Positions 46,226 to 55,730 are shown, numbered from the stretch's first letter. The stretch: DNA of 61,139 bases from Candidatus Mediterraneibacter pullistercoris (GCA_019116885.1 DXAU01000047.1:1-61139); one strand, 5' to 3'. A program made the numbers and translations. The notes: generated by a model not told the origin, from the sequence alone.

Positions 46226-46263
46226 TAAAAAAGTGTGCCTGACAAGCAGCGGCTTGTCAGGCA
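46226..46263 (-). terminator. Intercistronic hairpin with U-tract
   Basis: On the minus strand TGCCTGACAAGC pairs perfectly with GCTTGTCAGGCA across a 4-base loop, then CACTTTTTT. It lies between the binding-protein and dehydrogenase genes. It looks like a partial terminator or mRNA-end stabiliser that would lower enzyme relative to binding protein. Confidence 0.8.
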
Positions 46264-46307
46264 TTCATTACACATTTTATACGCCTGGCAAAGGAAGCGC
46301 CCTGTTG

Positions 46308-47378
46308 CTATTCTGCCAAGGTTCCATCACTTGATATTTCACCATTGTCGATATAGATCTGAATATAATCTTCCACATTATCCGCATTGATCTCAGGGGC
46401 GTCAACGTAATCGTTTACTTCTGTCACTTCCATTTCCCCGGACAGGACTTTATGTGCATATTCCATATTCATCTGGGCAAGTTCAGATGCATCCTGAAGT
46501 GCTGTGGAAGTCAGAAGGCCTTCCTGAATGAGAAGACATCCCTGCGCTGTTCCATCCACGCCATATGCGAAAAAGCTTGTGGTGCCATCTGCATTTACAT
46601 AGTCCGGATCATTGCGGATCGCTTCGATAGCGCCTGCCGCCATGTTGTCATTCATGGAGATGATCGCGTCAATATGTGTTCCCGACTGCACCCATGATTC
46701 CATAAGCGTCAGAGCTTCATCACTGTTCCAGTTTGCATAGTCTTCATAAAGGATCGTTACATCCGGTCTCTCATTGAAGAAATAAGTATCCCATGCCTCT
46801 CTGCGCTTCTCTGCATGATAGTTTCCGGAAGGCCCTCTGAGCACTACTACATTTGCGTTTTCCGGAACCTCTTCTACTGCGCGCTTCGCGCTCACGCTTG
46901 CCTGCTCTACCGGATCAGCGTCCACTGTACCTGTTCCTTCCATTACAGAATCATCGTCGCTTCCATCCAGATCGCTCTGATGTGTCGTCGGATTTGTTGT
47001 TATCACAGGGATTCCCGCATCAACCAGCTGTTTTACATACGGAGCCTGGGCCGCGTTGTTATTGGACTGAACGATGACCAGGTCATACTGTTTTGTGATG
47101 CAGTCTTCCAGAAGACCGTTCTCCGTATTGTCATCTCCCTCGCCGCTGACACATGTAAGCTCGATGTCATCATATTCTTTGGCCGCTTCCTGCATCTCTG
47201 TTGTCAGCCATGCGGCAAACGTGTCTGCACTCGCTCTTGCGACAAAACATACTCTGTACGGATCATCTCCGCCGCCTGATGCGCCGCTGCCCGAGCCGCC
47301 GCCTGAGCCGCCGCACGCTGCAAGAGTTACCACCATAGCCGCACTCAATAACACTGCACTGATTTTTTTGAATTTCAT
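46308..47378 (-). CDS. Sugar ABC transporter substrate-binding lipoprotein
   Basis: A 356-residue ribose/galactose-type periplasmic-binding-protein homologue. A signal peptide ends in a lipobox LAAC (Cys22), followed by a Gly/Ser linker. The fold shows VIVQSNNNAAQAPYVKQLVDAGIPVITTNPTT, VVVLRGPSGNYHAEKRREAW and an IISMNDNMAAGAIEAI hinge region. The ligand is not deducible from motifs; the neighbours suggest a pentitol. It is separated from the dehydrogenase gene by a strong hairpin. Confidence 0.9.
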   Translation of the reverse strand: MKFKKISAVLLSAAMVVTLAACGGSGGGSGSGASGGGDDPYRVCFVARASADTFAAWLTTEMQEAAKEYDDIELTCVSGEGDDNTENGLLEDCITKQYDLVIVQSNNNAAQAPYVKQLVDAGIPVITTNPTTHQSDLDGSDDDSVMEGTGTVDADPVEQASVSAKRAVEEVPENANVVVLRGPSGNYHAEKRREAWDTYFFNERPDVTILYEDYANWNSDEALTLMESWVQSGTHIDAIISMNDNMAAGAIEAIRNDPDYVNADGTTSFFAYGVDGTAQGCLLIQEGLLTSTALQDASELAQMNMEYAHKVLSGEMEVTEVNDYVDAPEINADNVEDYIQIYIDNGEISSDGTLAE

Positions 47379-47438
47379 AGTAATCCTCCTCTTCTCCTGT
47401 TGATAGATTTTTTATTTTAAAATGTGTAATGAAATTCG

Positions 47439-48422
47439 CTATTTACCTGATTCTTTCTTGTCTTCTTTTACAATGATAACTTTCTGAGTCTTTTTCGACT
47501 TGCTCATCACATCAAACGCCACGGCAAGTACAATGATCGCACCCTGTACGATCTGCTGTATATAGGCGTTGACTCCCATCAGGTTCATGACATTTTCCAG
47601 AAAGCCTATGATAAACGCACCTGCGATCGTACCGCTTACCGTCCCTATGCCGCCGGTAAACGATGTTCCTCCGACAATGGCTGCTGTAAGGCCTGTCATC
47701 TCATATCCGACAGCTCCGTTTGGAAGTCCCGCATTATTTCTTGCCATAAATATCATTCCGGCCAGGCCGACGAGCAGTCCGTTTATGATATACGATTTAT
47801 AGATGCTGATCTTTGAATTGATTCCGCTGGCTTCCGCAGCGCTCCGGTTTCCGCCTATCGCATAGATTCCTCTCCCGTATCTTGTATGGTTTACGATATA
47901 CCAGACTATGATAGTCACAAGTATGACCAGGATCACAGGAATGGGAACAGGACCGATCATCCCCTGGCCGATCTTTACAAAATCGCCAAGCTGGAGGATA
48001 TTCTGTCCATCTGTGTAGTAAAGCGCGATTCCTCTGGCTGCCTGCTGCATCCCCAGCGTTGCGATAAATGCCGGAACATTACAGTTCCCCACAAAAAATG
48101 CATTGACAATATTACAGACAACCGCCACCAGCAGAGCGACAGCTACTGCTGCTGCCATAGAATGTGTGTTTTGATAGGTCGATACAGAAAGAACACCTGC
48201 AAGCGCAAGCACCGAACCCACTGACAGATCCAGAAATCCGCTGATAATCAGGATCATTTCACCATATGCGATCAGGATTCCTACAGAGAGCTGTCTGGAT
48301 ACATTGATCAGGTTGCTGCTGTTTAGGAAATAGGGACTGAGCACGCTGCAGACAATGAACAGCGCGACCAGTACGATATATATACTGAATTTTTGTAAAT
48401 AGTGTGATGCATTTGATTTCAT
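47439..48422 (-). CDS. Ribose-type ABC transporter permease
   Basis: A 327-residue RbsC-like permease with 8-10 membrane helices. GFLDLSVGSVLALAGVLS and YAIGGNRSAAEASGI are family signatures. It pairs with the downstream binding protein and upstream ATPase to form the importer. It lies 24 bases after the ATPase gene. Confidence 0.92.
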   Translation of the reverse strand: MKSNASHYLQKFSIYIVLVALFIVCSVLSPYFLNSSNLINVSRQLSVGILIAYGEMILIISGFLDLSVGSVLALAGVLSVSTYQNTHSMAAAVAVALLVAVVCNIVNAFFVGNCNVPAFIATLGMQQAARGIALYYTDGQNILQLGDFVKIGQGMIGPVPIPVILVILVTIIVWYIVNHTRYGRGIYAIGGNRSAAEASGINSKISIYKSYIINGLLVGLAGMIFMARNNAGLPNGAVGYEMTGLTAAIVGGTSFTGGIGTVSGTIAGAFIIGFLENVMNLMGVNAYIQQIVQGAIIVLAVAFDVMSKSKKTQKVIIVKEDKKESGK

Positions 48423-48446
48423 TTTCTCTTAGCTCCTTTCCCTCTG

Positions 48447-49940
48447 TTATACGTTCAGGCCCGTTGCATACTTCATAATCATTTCCTGCGAAAACTCGTT
48501 TCTTTCCACGCAGCCTGTGATACGTCCCTGACACATGACATAGATCCTGTCACACATCCCGAGAAGCTCCGGGAGCTCAGAGGATACCATTACGATCGCC
48601 CTCTGCTCTTTCACTATCTCTGTCATAAGCCTGTATATTTCAAATTTTGCGCCAACGTCAATTCCTCTGGTAGGCTCGTCCAGTATCATCACTTCCGGAT
48701 CACAAAGCATCCATCTTGCCAGCAGCACCTTCTGCTGGTTTCCGCCGGAGAGCTTAGATATCTCTGTCTCAAGCGAAGGGGTTTTTACATTCATTTTCCC
48801 GAACATTTCCGTAACTTTCGACCGCTCTTTTCTCCGGTGTGCGAATCCGCCGTAAATAAAATTCTTCAGTGAGGCCAGACTTGCATTTTCAAGAACGCTT
48901 CTCGGCGGAATGATTCCGTCGTCTCTGCGGCTCTCGGAAAGCATAATCATTCTTTTCTTTATACTTTCCTCCGGACATTTGACACTGACTTCCTCTCCAT
49001 CAATCTTTACAATCCCGGAATCGTGAGAATCCAGCCCAAACACAGCCCGCATGGTCTCTGTGCGCCCTGCTCCCACAAGACCGGCGAAGCCGACGATCTC
49101 GCCTTTTCTAACATGGAAATTGATATCCTCAAAAATACCTTCTTTTGTAAAGTGTTCAACTTCAAGAGCCATACTTCCATGGTCGATCTCTTCTTTCGGA
49201 TATACGTTTTCTATCTTGCGTCCTACCATCCTGGCAATCACCGTATCCATATCCAGATCTTCCGCTCTGTCAGTCGATACCACGCTGCCGTCTCTCAGGA
49301 TTGTAATATCATCTGCAATCTGAAATACTTCTTCCATTTTGTGAGAGATGTAGATAATCGAGACGCCCTTTTCTTTTAGTTCTCCTATCTTCTCGAAGAG
49401 CAGCTTTACTTCTCTTTCCGTAATTGAAGATGTGGGTTCGTCCATAATGATAATCTCAGCATTATTTGTGATCGCTTTAATGATCTCCAGCATTTGAATA
49501 TCAGATACTGTAAGCGTCTTGAGCTTCTGATCCGGCGCATACGCCAGCCCCTCGTCCTCCAAAAACTTTTTCGCTTCTCTGCGGACCCTTCTCCAGTCTA
49601 CTTTCCCAAATCTGGTTACAGGAAGCCTTCCCAGAAACAGGTTCTCTTCCACCGACAGCTCGGAGACGTAGTTCAGCTCCTGCGCGATCATAGAAATTCC
49701 ATGTTCCATCGCCTGAATCGGACTTTTGATATCCACAGGCTTCTCTTCTATGTAAATCTGCCCCCGATCCGCTTTGTAGATTCCCATGATGATCTTCATC
49801 AATGTAGATTTTCCAGCCCCGTTTTCTCCACACAGCGCATGGACCGTGCCTTTTCTGACAGCAAAATCAATGTTGCCGAGTGCTTTTACCCCGGGAAACG
49901 ATTTTTCTACGCCGGCAACCCTCATCTTGATGTCGCTCAT
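48447..49940 (-). CDS. Ribose-type ABC transporter ATPase (tandem domains)
   Basis: A 497-residue RbsA-like protein with two ABC modules. The first has a full Walker A (GENGAGKST, residues 38-46). The second has the usual degenerate loop (GLVGAGRTE) but an intact LSGGNQQKVLLARWM and MILDEPTRGIDVG. GGAGG precedes ATG. It is first in the operon, behind a strong TTGACA-17-TATAGT promoter. Confidence 0.94.
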   Translation of the reverse strand: MSDIKMRVAGVEKSFPGVKALGNIDFAVRKGTVHALCGENGAGKSTLMKIIMGIYKADRGQIYIEEKPVDIKSPIQAMEHGISMIAQELNYVSELSVEENLFLGRLPVTRFGKVDWRRVRREAKKFLEDEGLAYAPDQKLKTLTVSDIQMLEIIKAITNNAEIIIMDEPTSSITEREVKLLFEKIGELKEKGVSIIYISHKMEEVFQIADDITILRDGSVVSTDRAEDLDMDTVIARMVGRKIENVYPKEEIDHGSMALEVEHFTKEGIFEDINFHVRKGEIVGFAGLVGAGRTETMRAVFGLDSHDSGIVKIDGEEVSVKCPEESIKKRMIMLSESRRDDGIIPPRSVLENASLASLKNFIYGGFAHRRKERSKVTEMFGKMNVKTPSLETEISKLSGGNQQKVLLARWMLCDPEVMILDEPTRGIDVGAKFEIYRLMTEIVKEQRAIVMVSSELPELLGMCDRIYVMCQGRITGCVERNEFSQEMIMKYATGLNV

Positions 49941-49987
49941 CTGCCTTCCTCCCTTCCGTAAATCACTTCTCTTAACTTCTTGTATTA

Positions 49988-50016
49988 ACTATATTCTCTA
50001 CAGAATGTTTTGTCAA
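49988..50016 (-). promoter_or_regulatory. Promoter of the sugar-alcohol operon
   Basis: On the minus strand TTGACA (50011-50016), 17 bases and TATAGT (49988-49993). It is about 50 bases upstream of the ATPase gene, in a very AT-rich divergent gap. Confidence 0.85.
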
Positions 50017-50126
50017 ATGTTTTATTTATTTTCATTCTTATATACAATTTATTTATCCATTTTTTGTGAATTATATATATTTTATTGTTAATTTTTTATC
50101 TAAATACCGCATTATTGCTTTTTTAT

Positions 50127-50147
50127 TTAGTAAAATAATTTATCTAA
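50127..50147. promoter_or_regulatory. Candidate operator palindrome for the ROK regulator
   Basis: An imperfect 21-bp inverted repeat TTAG-nn-AAAT-A-ATTT-nn-CTAA lies between the two divergent promoters. Its shape recalls XylR/NagC-type ROK operators. A smaller perfect palindrome ATAATT-tg-AATTAT (50157-50170) abuts the regulator -35. AT-richness makes chance palindromes likely, so confidence is limited. The rest of the 49941-50237 gap holds only the two promoters. Confidence 0.4.
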
Positions 50148-50171
50148 TTATATTTGATAATTTGAATTATA

Positions 50172-50200
50172 TTGACTCTTTTTGCATATTGTTTTATATT
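50172..50200 (+). promoter_or_regulatory. Promoter of the ROK regulator gene
   Basis: TTGACT, 17 bases and TATATT, about 35 bases upstream of the start at 50238. Confidence 0.75.
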
Positions 50201-50237
50201 TTAGATATGTAATTGTATTATCATCGGGGGATTTTAT

Positions 50238-51353
50238 ATGGTAGAAGACAGATATAAAACAAGAGATTTCGGCAATATATTCCGGACGATTTATTCACAG
50301 AAACAATGCACCCGCCAGCAGCTCGCTGACATACTGGGAATCAGTCTTCCCACCGTTACTTACAATCTGAATCTCCTCAGAGAAAGCGGACTGATATACA
50401 ATGCCGGAGCCCATCAGTCGACAGGCGGACGGAAAGCCCATGTATTCCAGTGTGTATCAGACGCACGGTACGCTTTGGGTATCGATATTACAAAACATCA
50501 TTTATCTCTTGTACTTATTAACATAAATCTGGATATTATTGCCAAAAAGAGAATCCGCTGCAAATTTACAGATTCAGATCAGTATTTTGAAAATCTCAGG
50601 CAAGAAATTGAACAGCTTTTATCCCGAAACGAAACCGTACGGAAGAACTTTTTGGGAATTGGCATCTCGATGCCTGTCATCATCAACCAGGACCAGAAAA
50701 CGATCTCCTACGCTACTGTCCTCCGTCTTTCCGGAAATATTTATGACAGGATGGCACCTTACATCAAGTACCCGTTTCTTTTATTTAACGACGCCAACTC
50801 TGCAGGACTCGCTGAAAGCTGGTTTTCTGACTCCAAAGATTCCGTAACGTATCTTTTTCTCGGAAACAGTGTGGGCGGAGCCCGGATGATAGGACATCAG
50901 ATCGACACAGGAGTAAACTGGCGCGGCGGGGAGTTCGGACATATGTGTATCGTTCCCAATGGACAGATGTGCTACTGCGGACAGAAAGGATGTCTGGATG
51001 CATACTGCTCGGCAAAAGTCTTATCCGACTTTACGAACGAAAATCTCAGCGCTTTTTTTGAGGAATTGAAAAAAGGGGAGAATCAGGGATATAAAAAAGT
51101 TTTTGACCAATATTTAGATTATCTGGCTATCGCTGTGAAAAACCTGCGTATGTGTTTTGATTCAGATATTATTCTCGGCGGAGCTGTAGGTGCTTTCATG
51201 GGGGATTATATCGAAGAATTCCGAAAAAAGGCTGCGGCGCTTAATCCGTTCGAGCAGAACGCAGATTACATCCAGGTGTGCCATTACCGTACAGAGGCTG
51301 CGGCTGTAGGCGCCGCCATATATTATATCAACGAATTTATAGAGGGGCTGTGA
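50238..51353 (+). CDS. ROK-family transcriptional regulator (XylR/NagC type)
   Basis: A 371-residue ROK protein. An N-terminal winged helix (about residues 20-60, QLADILGISLPTVTYNLNLL) precedes the sugar-kinase-like domain with ANSAGLAESWF and the zinc motif CYCGQKGCLDAYC. The kinase DxGGT loop is replaced by DITKHH, so it should bind sugar but not phosphorylate it. Divergence from the sugar operon suggests it represses that operon until the substrate or xylulose appears (inference). GGGGG precedes ATG. Confidence 0.9.
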   Translation: MVEDRYKTRDFGNIFRTIYSQKQCTRQQLADILGISLPTVTYNLNLLRESGLIYNAGAHQSTGGRKAHVFQCVSDARYALGIDITKHHLSLVLININLDIIAKKRIRCKFTDSDQYFENLRQEIEQLLSRNETVRKNFLGIGISMPVIINQDQKTISYATVLRLSGNIYDRMAPYIKYPFLLFNDANSAGLAESWFSDSKDSVTYLFLGNSVGGARMIGHQIDTGVNWRGGEFGHMCIVPNGQMCYCGQKGCLDAYCSAKVLSDFTNENLSAFFEELKKGENQGYKKVFDQYLDYLAIAVKNLRMCFDSDIILGGAVGAFMGDYIEEFRKKAAALNPFEQNADYIQVCHYRTEAAAVGAAIYYINEFIEGL

Positions 51354-51372
51354 CCCCTCTATCTTTATTTTC
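51339..51372 (+). terminator. Terminator of the ROK gene
   Basis: ATAGAGGGG pairs with CCCCTCTAT around a 6-base loop that contains the ROK stop codon, then CTTTATTTT. It lies between the ROK gene and convergent parC. Confidence 0.75.
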
Positions 51373-51374
51373 TC

Positions 51375-53615
51375 TTATCTGGTCCTGGTTCCCGTCCCGT
51401 CCCGTTTCGACAGTTTGAGACGGTTCAGTGTGACTTCTTTTTCTCCATACTGCACTTTGCTTTCTTTTCCCTCTTCAAACAGATATACGTTTTCAAGCTC
51501 GTCCTTTTTCTGGAGGCGTATCCCGCGCACGCCCACCGCCGCTTTCTTCTTCTCTGGTATATCCGCTGCCGGGAACCTCAAAAAATACCCGTTCTTTGTC
51601 TGAAGAACGACATTCTGGTTCTCTGTCACTACCTTTACTGCGATCAGAGAATCCCCCTCCTGCAGCTTTGCAGCGCTGATCGTACGCTTGGACACCTGGA
51701 ATTCCGTACCCTCTACTCTCTTTATCATTCCCTGCGACGTGGCAAATAACAAGTGTGAGAATCTCATCTGTTCTGAATCGCAGACCATGACAATCTGCTC
51801 TTCACTGGTAGAGTAATTACTGATATTATCGATCGGCGTTCCTTTATCGCGAAATTTCCCATGAGGAACATCCAGCACCTTCACCTGATGCATCCGCCCG
51901 GTGTCTGTAAAAATGCAAAGACGTCCTGTATTCATACAGTGCACCACATATCGGTTCTCACTGTCAGCAGCTTCTTTGTTCCGCTCATAGACAGAGGTGT
52001 CCACTGTACGGGCATAACCGAAACGATCCATGAGGAACACGACCTCCTGCTCCTCTATCTTCTTTTCTTCATATACTGCCTCTTCTGCATTTTCTATGAC
52101 TGTACGGCGTTTTTCTGCATATTCTTTCTTATAGGCATCCAGCTCTTCCATAATGACGCCTGCCATGGAATCATAATTATTCAGGATATCCTCATACCGG
52201 GCAATGTTTTTAAGCGTCTGTTCATGTTCCGCCCGCAGCGCCTCTACCTCCAGGCCGATGAGACGGTAAAGACGCATCTCAAGGATCGCTGTCGCCTGAC
52301 GCTCGGTAAACCTCAGGAGCGCAGCCATTTTCTTTGAGATGGTGGACTTGAATTTTATATTCTCTGTCACGCCGTTTACAAGACATTCCCGGGCGTCTTT
52401 TACAGATTTGCTTCCCCTGAGAATCTCAATAATGAGGTCAATCACATCGCATGCCTTGATAAGACCTTCCTGTACCTCGCTCTTCTCCCGCTCTTTTGTG
52501 AGCAGAGTCTGATATTTTCTTGTCGCAAGCTCGAACTGAAAATCCACATGATGCTCGATGATCTTCTTCAGCCCAAGCGTCTCCGGCCGCCCTTCAGCCA
52601 CCGCCAGCATATTGACACCGAACGTATCCTCTAGGCGTGTCTTTTTGTAGAGCATGTTCTTTAAATTTTCCACATCCGCTCCCCGTTTCAGCTCCAGCAC
52701 AATGCGGATGCCTTCTTTCGAGGACTGGTTGGAAATATCGACAATATCCGTTGTCTTCTTTGACTCAACAAGGCCGGCTACATCGTTTAGAAATTTACTG
52801 ATGCCGCTCCCGATCATCGTATAAGGAATCTCACTTATGACAAGCTGCTTTCTTCCGCCTTTGAGTTCCTCCGTCTCTACCTTACCGCGGATCTTGATCT
52901 TGCCCTGACCGCTTTCATAGATATCCGGCAGATCGTCCTTATTCACAACAATGCCGCCTGTCGGGAAATCCGGTCCCTTGATGTATCTCATGAGCTGCTT
53001 GGTGCTGATGGCATCGTTCTTCATATATGCTTTGACCGCATCGATGACCTCGCCCAGGTTGTGGGTTGGGATACTTGTGGCCATTCCCACTGCGATTCCC
53101 TCCGCACCGTTTACAAGGAGGTTCGGCACACGGACCGGGAGGACGAGGGGTTCTTTCTCCGTCTCGTCAAAATTCGGGCCAAAGTCAATGACGTTTTTAT
53201 CCAGGTCTGCGAGGAAGACTTCCTGGGTAAATTTCGTCAGCCTGGCCTCCGTGTAACGCATGGCCGCAGCTCCGTCTCCTTCAATGGACCCGAAGTTTCC
53301 ATGCCCGTCTACGAGCACTTTCCCTTTCTTAAAGTCCTGCGCCATGACGACAAGAGCTTCATATATGGAGCTGTCCCCATGGGGATGATATTTACCCATC
53401 GTATCTCCCACGATACGGGCACATTTTCTGTACGGCCTGTCATAGCGTATCCCGAGTTCATGCATATCGTAGAGCGTCCGGCGCTGAACGGGTTTGAGTC
53501 CGTCCCTGACGTCCGGCAGAGCACGGGATATAATAACGCTCATGGCATAATCAATATATGATTTCTTCATAAGATCAGAATATTCTGTTCTTATGATCTG
53601 TGATTCACTGTTCAT
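51375..53615 (-). CDS. parC: DNA topoisomerase IV subunit A
   Basis: A 746-residue type IIA breakage-reunion subunit. Tyr121 in AAMRYTEARLT is the expected active-site tyrosine. The quinolone-determining loop HPHGDSSIYEAL has Ser82 and Glu86, the susceptible-type residues. The C-terminal beta-pinwheel lacks a gyrase box (QRRGGKG), which supports ParC rather than GyrA. It follows parE by 15 bases. Confidence 0.88.
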   Translation of the reverse strand: MNSESQIIRTEYSDLMKKSYIDYAMSVIISRALPDVRDGLKPVQRRTLYDMHELGIRYDRPYRKCARIVGDTMGKYHPHGDSSIYEALVVMAQDFKKGKVLVDGHGNFGSIEGDGAAAMRYTEARLTKFTQEVFLADLDKNVIDFGPNFDETEKEPLVLPVRVPNLLVNGAEGIAVGMATSIPTHNLGEVIDAVKAYMKNDAISTKQLMRYIKGPDFPTGGIVVNKDDLPDIYESGQGKIKIRGKVETEELKGGRKQLVISEIPYTMIGSGISKFLNDVAGLVESKKTTDIVDISNQSSKEGIRIVLELKRGADVENLKNMLYKKTRLEDTFGVNMLAVAEGRPETLGLKKIIEHHVDFQFELATRKYQTLLTKEREKSEVQEGLIKACDVIDLIIEILRGSKSVKDARECLVNGVTENIKFKSTISKKMAALLRFTERQATAILEMRLYRLIGLEVEALRAEHEQTLKNIARYEDILNNYDSMAGVIMEELDAYKKEYAEKRRTVIENAEEAVYEEKKIEEQEVVFLMDRFGYARTVDTSVYERNKEAADSENRYVVHCMNTGRLCIFTDTGRMHQVKVLDVPHGKFRDKGTPIDNISNYSTSEEQIVMVCDSEQMRFSHLLFATSQGMIKRVEGTEFQVSKRTISAAKLQEGDSLIAVKVVTENQNVVLQTKNGYFLRFPAADIPEKKKAAVGVRGIRLQKKDELENVYLFEEGKESKVQYGEKEVTLNRLKLSKRDGTGTRTR

Positions 53616-53630
53616 GATCTGTCTCCTTTG

Positions 53631-55553
53631 TTAGATATCCAGTTCTGCCTCAGTCGCATTTTCATAAATGAAAGCACGTCTGGGCGGCACTTCTGTCCCC
53701 ATGAGCATCTCTGTCACACCGGAAGCCATTCTCGCATCTTCGATCTCCACAAGTTTGAGCAGGCGTCTCTCCGGGTCCAGCGTCGTCTCCCAGAGCTGCT
53801 CCGCATCCATCTCGCCCAGACCTTTATAACGCTGCAGTGTAAACGGGCCGGTGTGCGTCTTCCGGTATCGCTCCAGGGCCTTATCGTCATACAGATACTC
53901 TTCCTCGCCGTTCTTTGGCATTGCTTTATAAAGCGGCGGCATTGCGATATACACATGGCCTTCATAGATAAGTTCCGGCATGAACCGGTAGAACAGTGTC
54001 AGGAGCAGTGTGGAGATATGCGCTCCGTCCACATCAGCATCCGCCATGATGATGATCTTGTCATACCGCAGTTTCGAGATGTCAAAATCATTGCCGTATC
54101 CTTCAGAGAACCCGCAGCCGAACGCATTTATCATCGTCTTGATCTCCGCGTTGGCAAGGATCTTGTCGATACTCGCTTTTTCTACATTGAGGATCTTTCC
54201 TCTGATCGGCAGGATCGCCTGATAATTTCTGTCTCTCGCCGTCTTTGCCGAGCCGCCCGCCGAATCTCCCTCCACGATGAAGATCTCACATTTCTTCGGG
54301 TCGCGGCTTTCACAGTTGGCGAGTTTTCCATTGCTGTCAAATGAGTACTTCTGTTTCGTCAGAAGGTTGGTTCTGGCTTTCTCCTCCGTCTTCCTGATCT
54401 TCGCCGCCTTCTCAGCGCTGGAGAGGACAGTTTTCAGTGTGTCAAGGTTACGGTCAAAATACCGGACAATCTCATCGCCCGTCACCTTGCTCACGGCTTT
54501 TGACGCGTCCGGATTATCCAGTTTTGTCTTTGTCTGTCCTTCAAATCTCGGATCAGGATGTTTGATGGAAACAATGGCCGTCATTCCGTTCCGGATATCC
54601 GCTCCGGTGAAATTCGCATCTTTCTCTTTGAGGATGCCAAGCTCCCTGGCATACTGATTCATGACAGTGGTAAACGTTGTCTTAAATCCCGTCAGATGAG
54701 TCCCGCCTTCTGCATTGTAGATATTATTGCAGAATCCGAGTACATTTTCATGAAACTCATTGACATACTGAAGCGCCGCCTCCACTTCGATACCGTCGGC
54801 TGTTCCTTTAAAATAAACCGGCTCATGGAGCGTGTCCTTTTTCTTGTTCAGATCCCGTATGAACCCGAGTATCCCTTCAGGTTCATGGTATTCGATATGT
54901 TCCGGAACTTCCAGGCGCCTGTCATCAAAAACAATTGTGAGTTCCGGGTTTAAGTAGGCGGTCTCATGAAGTCTGCTCTTTACCTCTTCCGCCCGGAACT
55001 TCGTTTTCTCAAAGATCGTATCATCAGGCAGAAAGTTCACTGTAGTTCCCGTCTTCTTTGTCCGTCCGGTTTTCGGCAGAAGTCCGTCCTCAAGTTCCAC
55101 CACTGGTATGCCGCGCTCGTAACGGTCATGGTAGATATATCCGTCACGGCTGATCTTGACATCCATATAGGCTGAGAGTGCGTTTACTACCGAAGAGCCC
55201 ACGCCGTGCAGCCCGCCGCTTGTCTTGTACGCAGAATCGTCGAATTTGCCGCCTGCGTGCAGTGTCGTATATACAAGGCGCGCCGCAGACACCCCTTTCT
55301 GATGCAGGTCCACCGGAACGCCGCGTCCGTTGTCAGAAACTGTCGCCGAACCGTCTTTTTCCAAAGTGACATGTATCAGGGAACAGAATCCTGCCAGATG
55401 CTCATCCACAGAATTGTCAACAATCTCGTAAATCAGATGGTTGAGCCCCTTTGTGGAGACGCTCCCGATATACATCCCCGGACGCTTGCGGACTGCCTCG
55501 AGTCCTTCAAGAACCGCGATGCTGTCCGCATCATATGTATTTTTCGCTGCCAT
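53631..55553 (-). CDS. parE: DNA topoisomerase IV subunit B
   Basis: A 640-residue GHKL ATPase subunit. Glu43 and Asn47 in YEIVDNSVDEH are the catalytic Glu and Mg-binding Asn. The TOPRIM EGDSAGGSAKTARDR and the metal site MADADVDGAHI follow, with KGLGEMDAEQLWETT near the end. Pairing with a ParC lacking a gyrase box and distance from any dnaA/recF locus favour ParE over GyrB. A strong promoter lies upstream. Confidence 0.88.
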   Translation of the reverse strand: MAAKNTYDADSIAVLEGLEAVRKRPGMYIGSVSTKGLNHLIYEIVDNSVDEHLAGFCSLIHVTLEKDGSATVSDNGRGVPVDLHQKGVSAARLVYTTLHAGGKFDDSAYKTSGGLHGVGSSVVNALSAYMDVKISRDGYIYHDRYERGIPVVELEDGLLPKTGRTKKTGTTVNFLPDDTIFEKTKFRAEEVKSRLHETAYLNPELTIVFDDRRLEVPEHIEYHEPEGILGFIRDLNKKKDTLHEPVYFKGTADGIEVEAALQYVNEFHENVLGFCNNIYNAEGGTHLTGFKTTFTTVMNQYARELGILKEKDANFTGADIRNGMTAIVSIKHPDPRFEGQTKTKLDNPDASKAVSKVTGDEIVRYFDRNLDTLKTVLSSAEKAAKIRKTEEKARTNLLTKQKYSFDSNGKLANCESRDPKKCEIFIVEGDSAGGSAKTARDRNYQAILPIRGKILNVEKASIDKILANAEIKTMINAFGCGFSEGYGNDFDISKLRYDKIIIMADADVDGAHISTLLLTLFYRFMPELIYEGHVYIAMPPLYKAMPKNGEEEYLYDDKALERYRKTHTGPFTLQRYKGLGEMDAEQLWETTLDPERRLLKLVEIEDARMASGVTEMLMGTEVPPRRAFIYENATEAELDI

Positions 55554-55665
55554 TTACATTCTCCTATCTTTTCTCCGTCGTCCGCGCTACAGATATCCCC
55601 AGTGGCCTGTGGCGGAACCCCGTTCTTCTATATATCCTGCCAGACCGCAGAACAATCCATTACAT

Positions 55666-55694
55666 AATATACCACTAGTCCTTGTGGTTTGCAA
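55666..55694 (-). promoter_or_regulatory. Promoter of parE-parC
   Basis: On the minus strand TTGCAA (55689-55694), 17 bases and TATATT (55666-55671), about 110 bases upstream of parE. Confidence 0.75.
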
Positions 55695-55697
55695 GCA

Positions 55698-55723
55698 TTA
55701 AAAACAGTGAATATAGTGTTCAC
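55698..55723 (-). terminator. Weak terminator after spoIIP
   Basis: On the minus strand GTGAA-cactata-TTCAC is a 5-bp stem followed by TGTTTTTAA, directly after the spoIIP stop. Confidence 0.5.
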
Positions 55724-55730
55724 GCTAATC

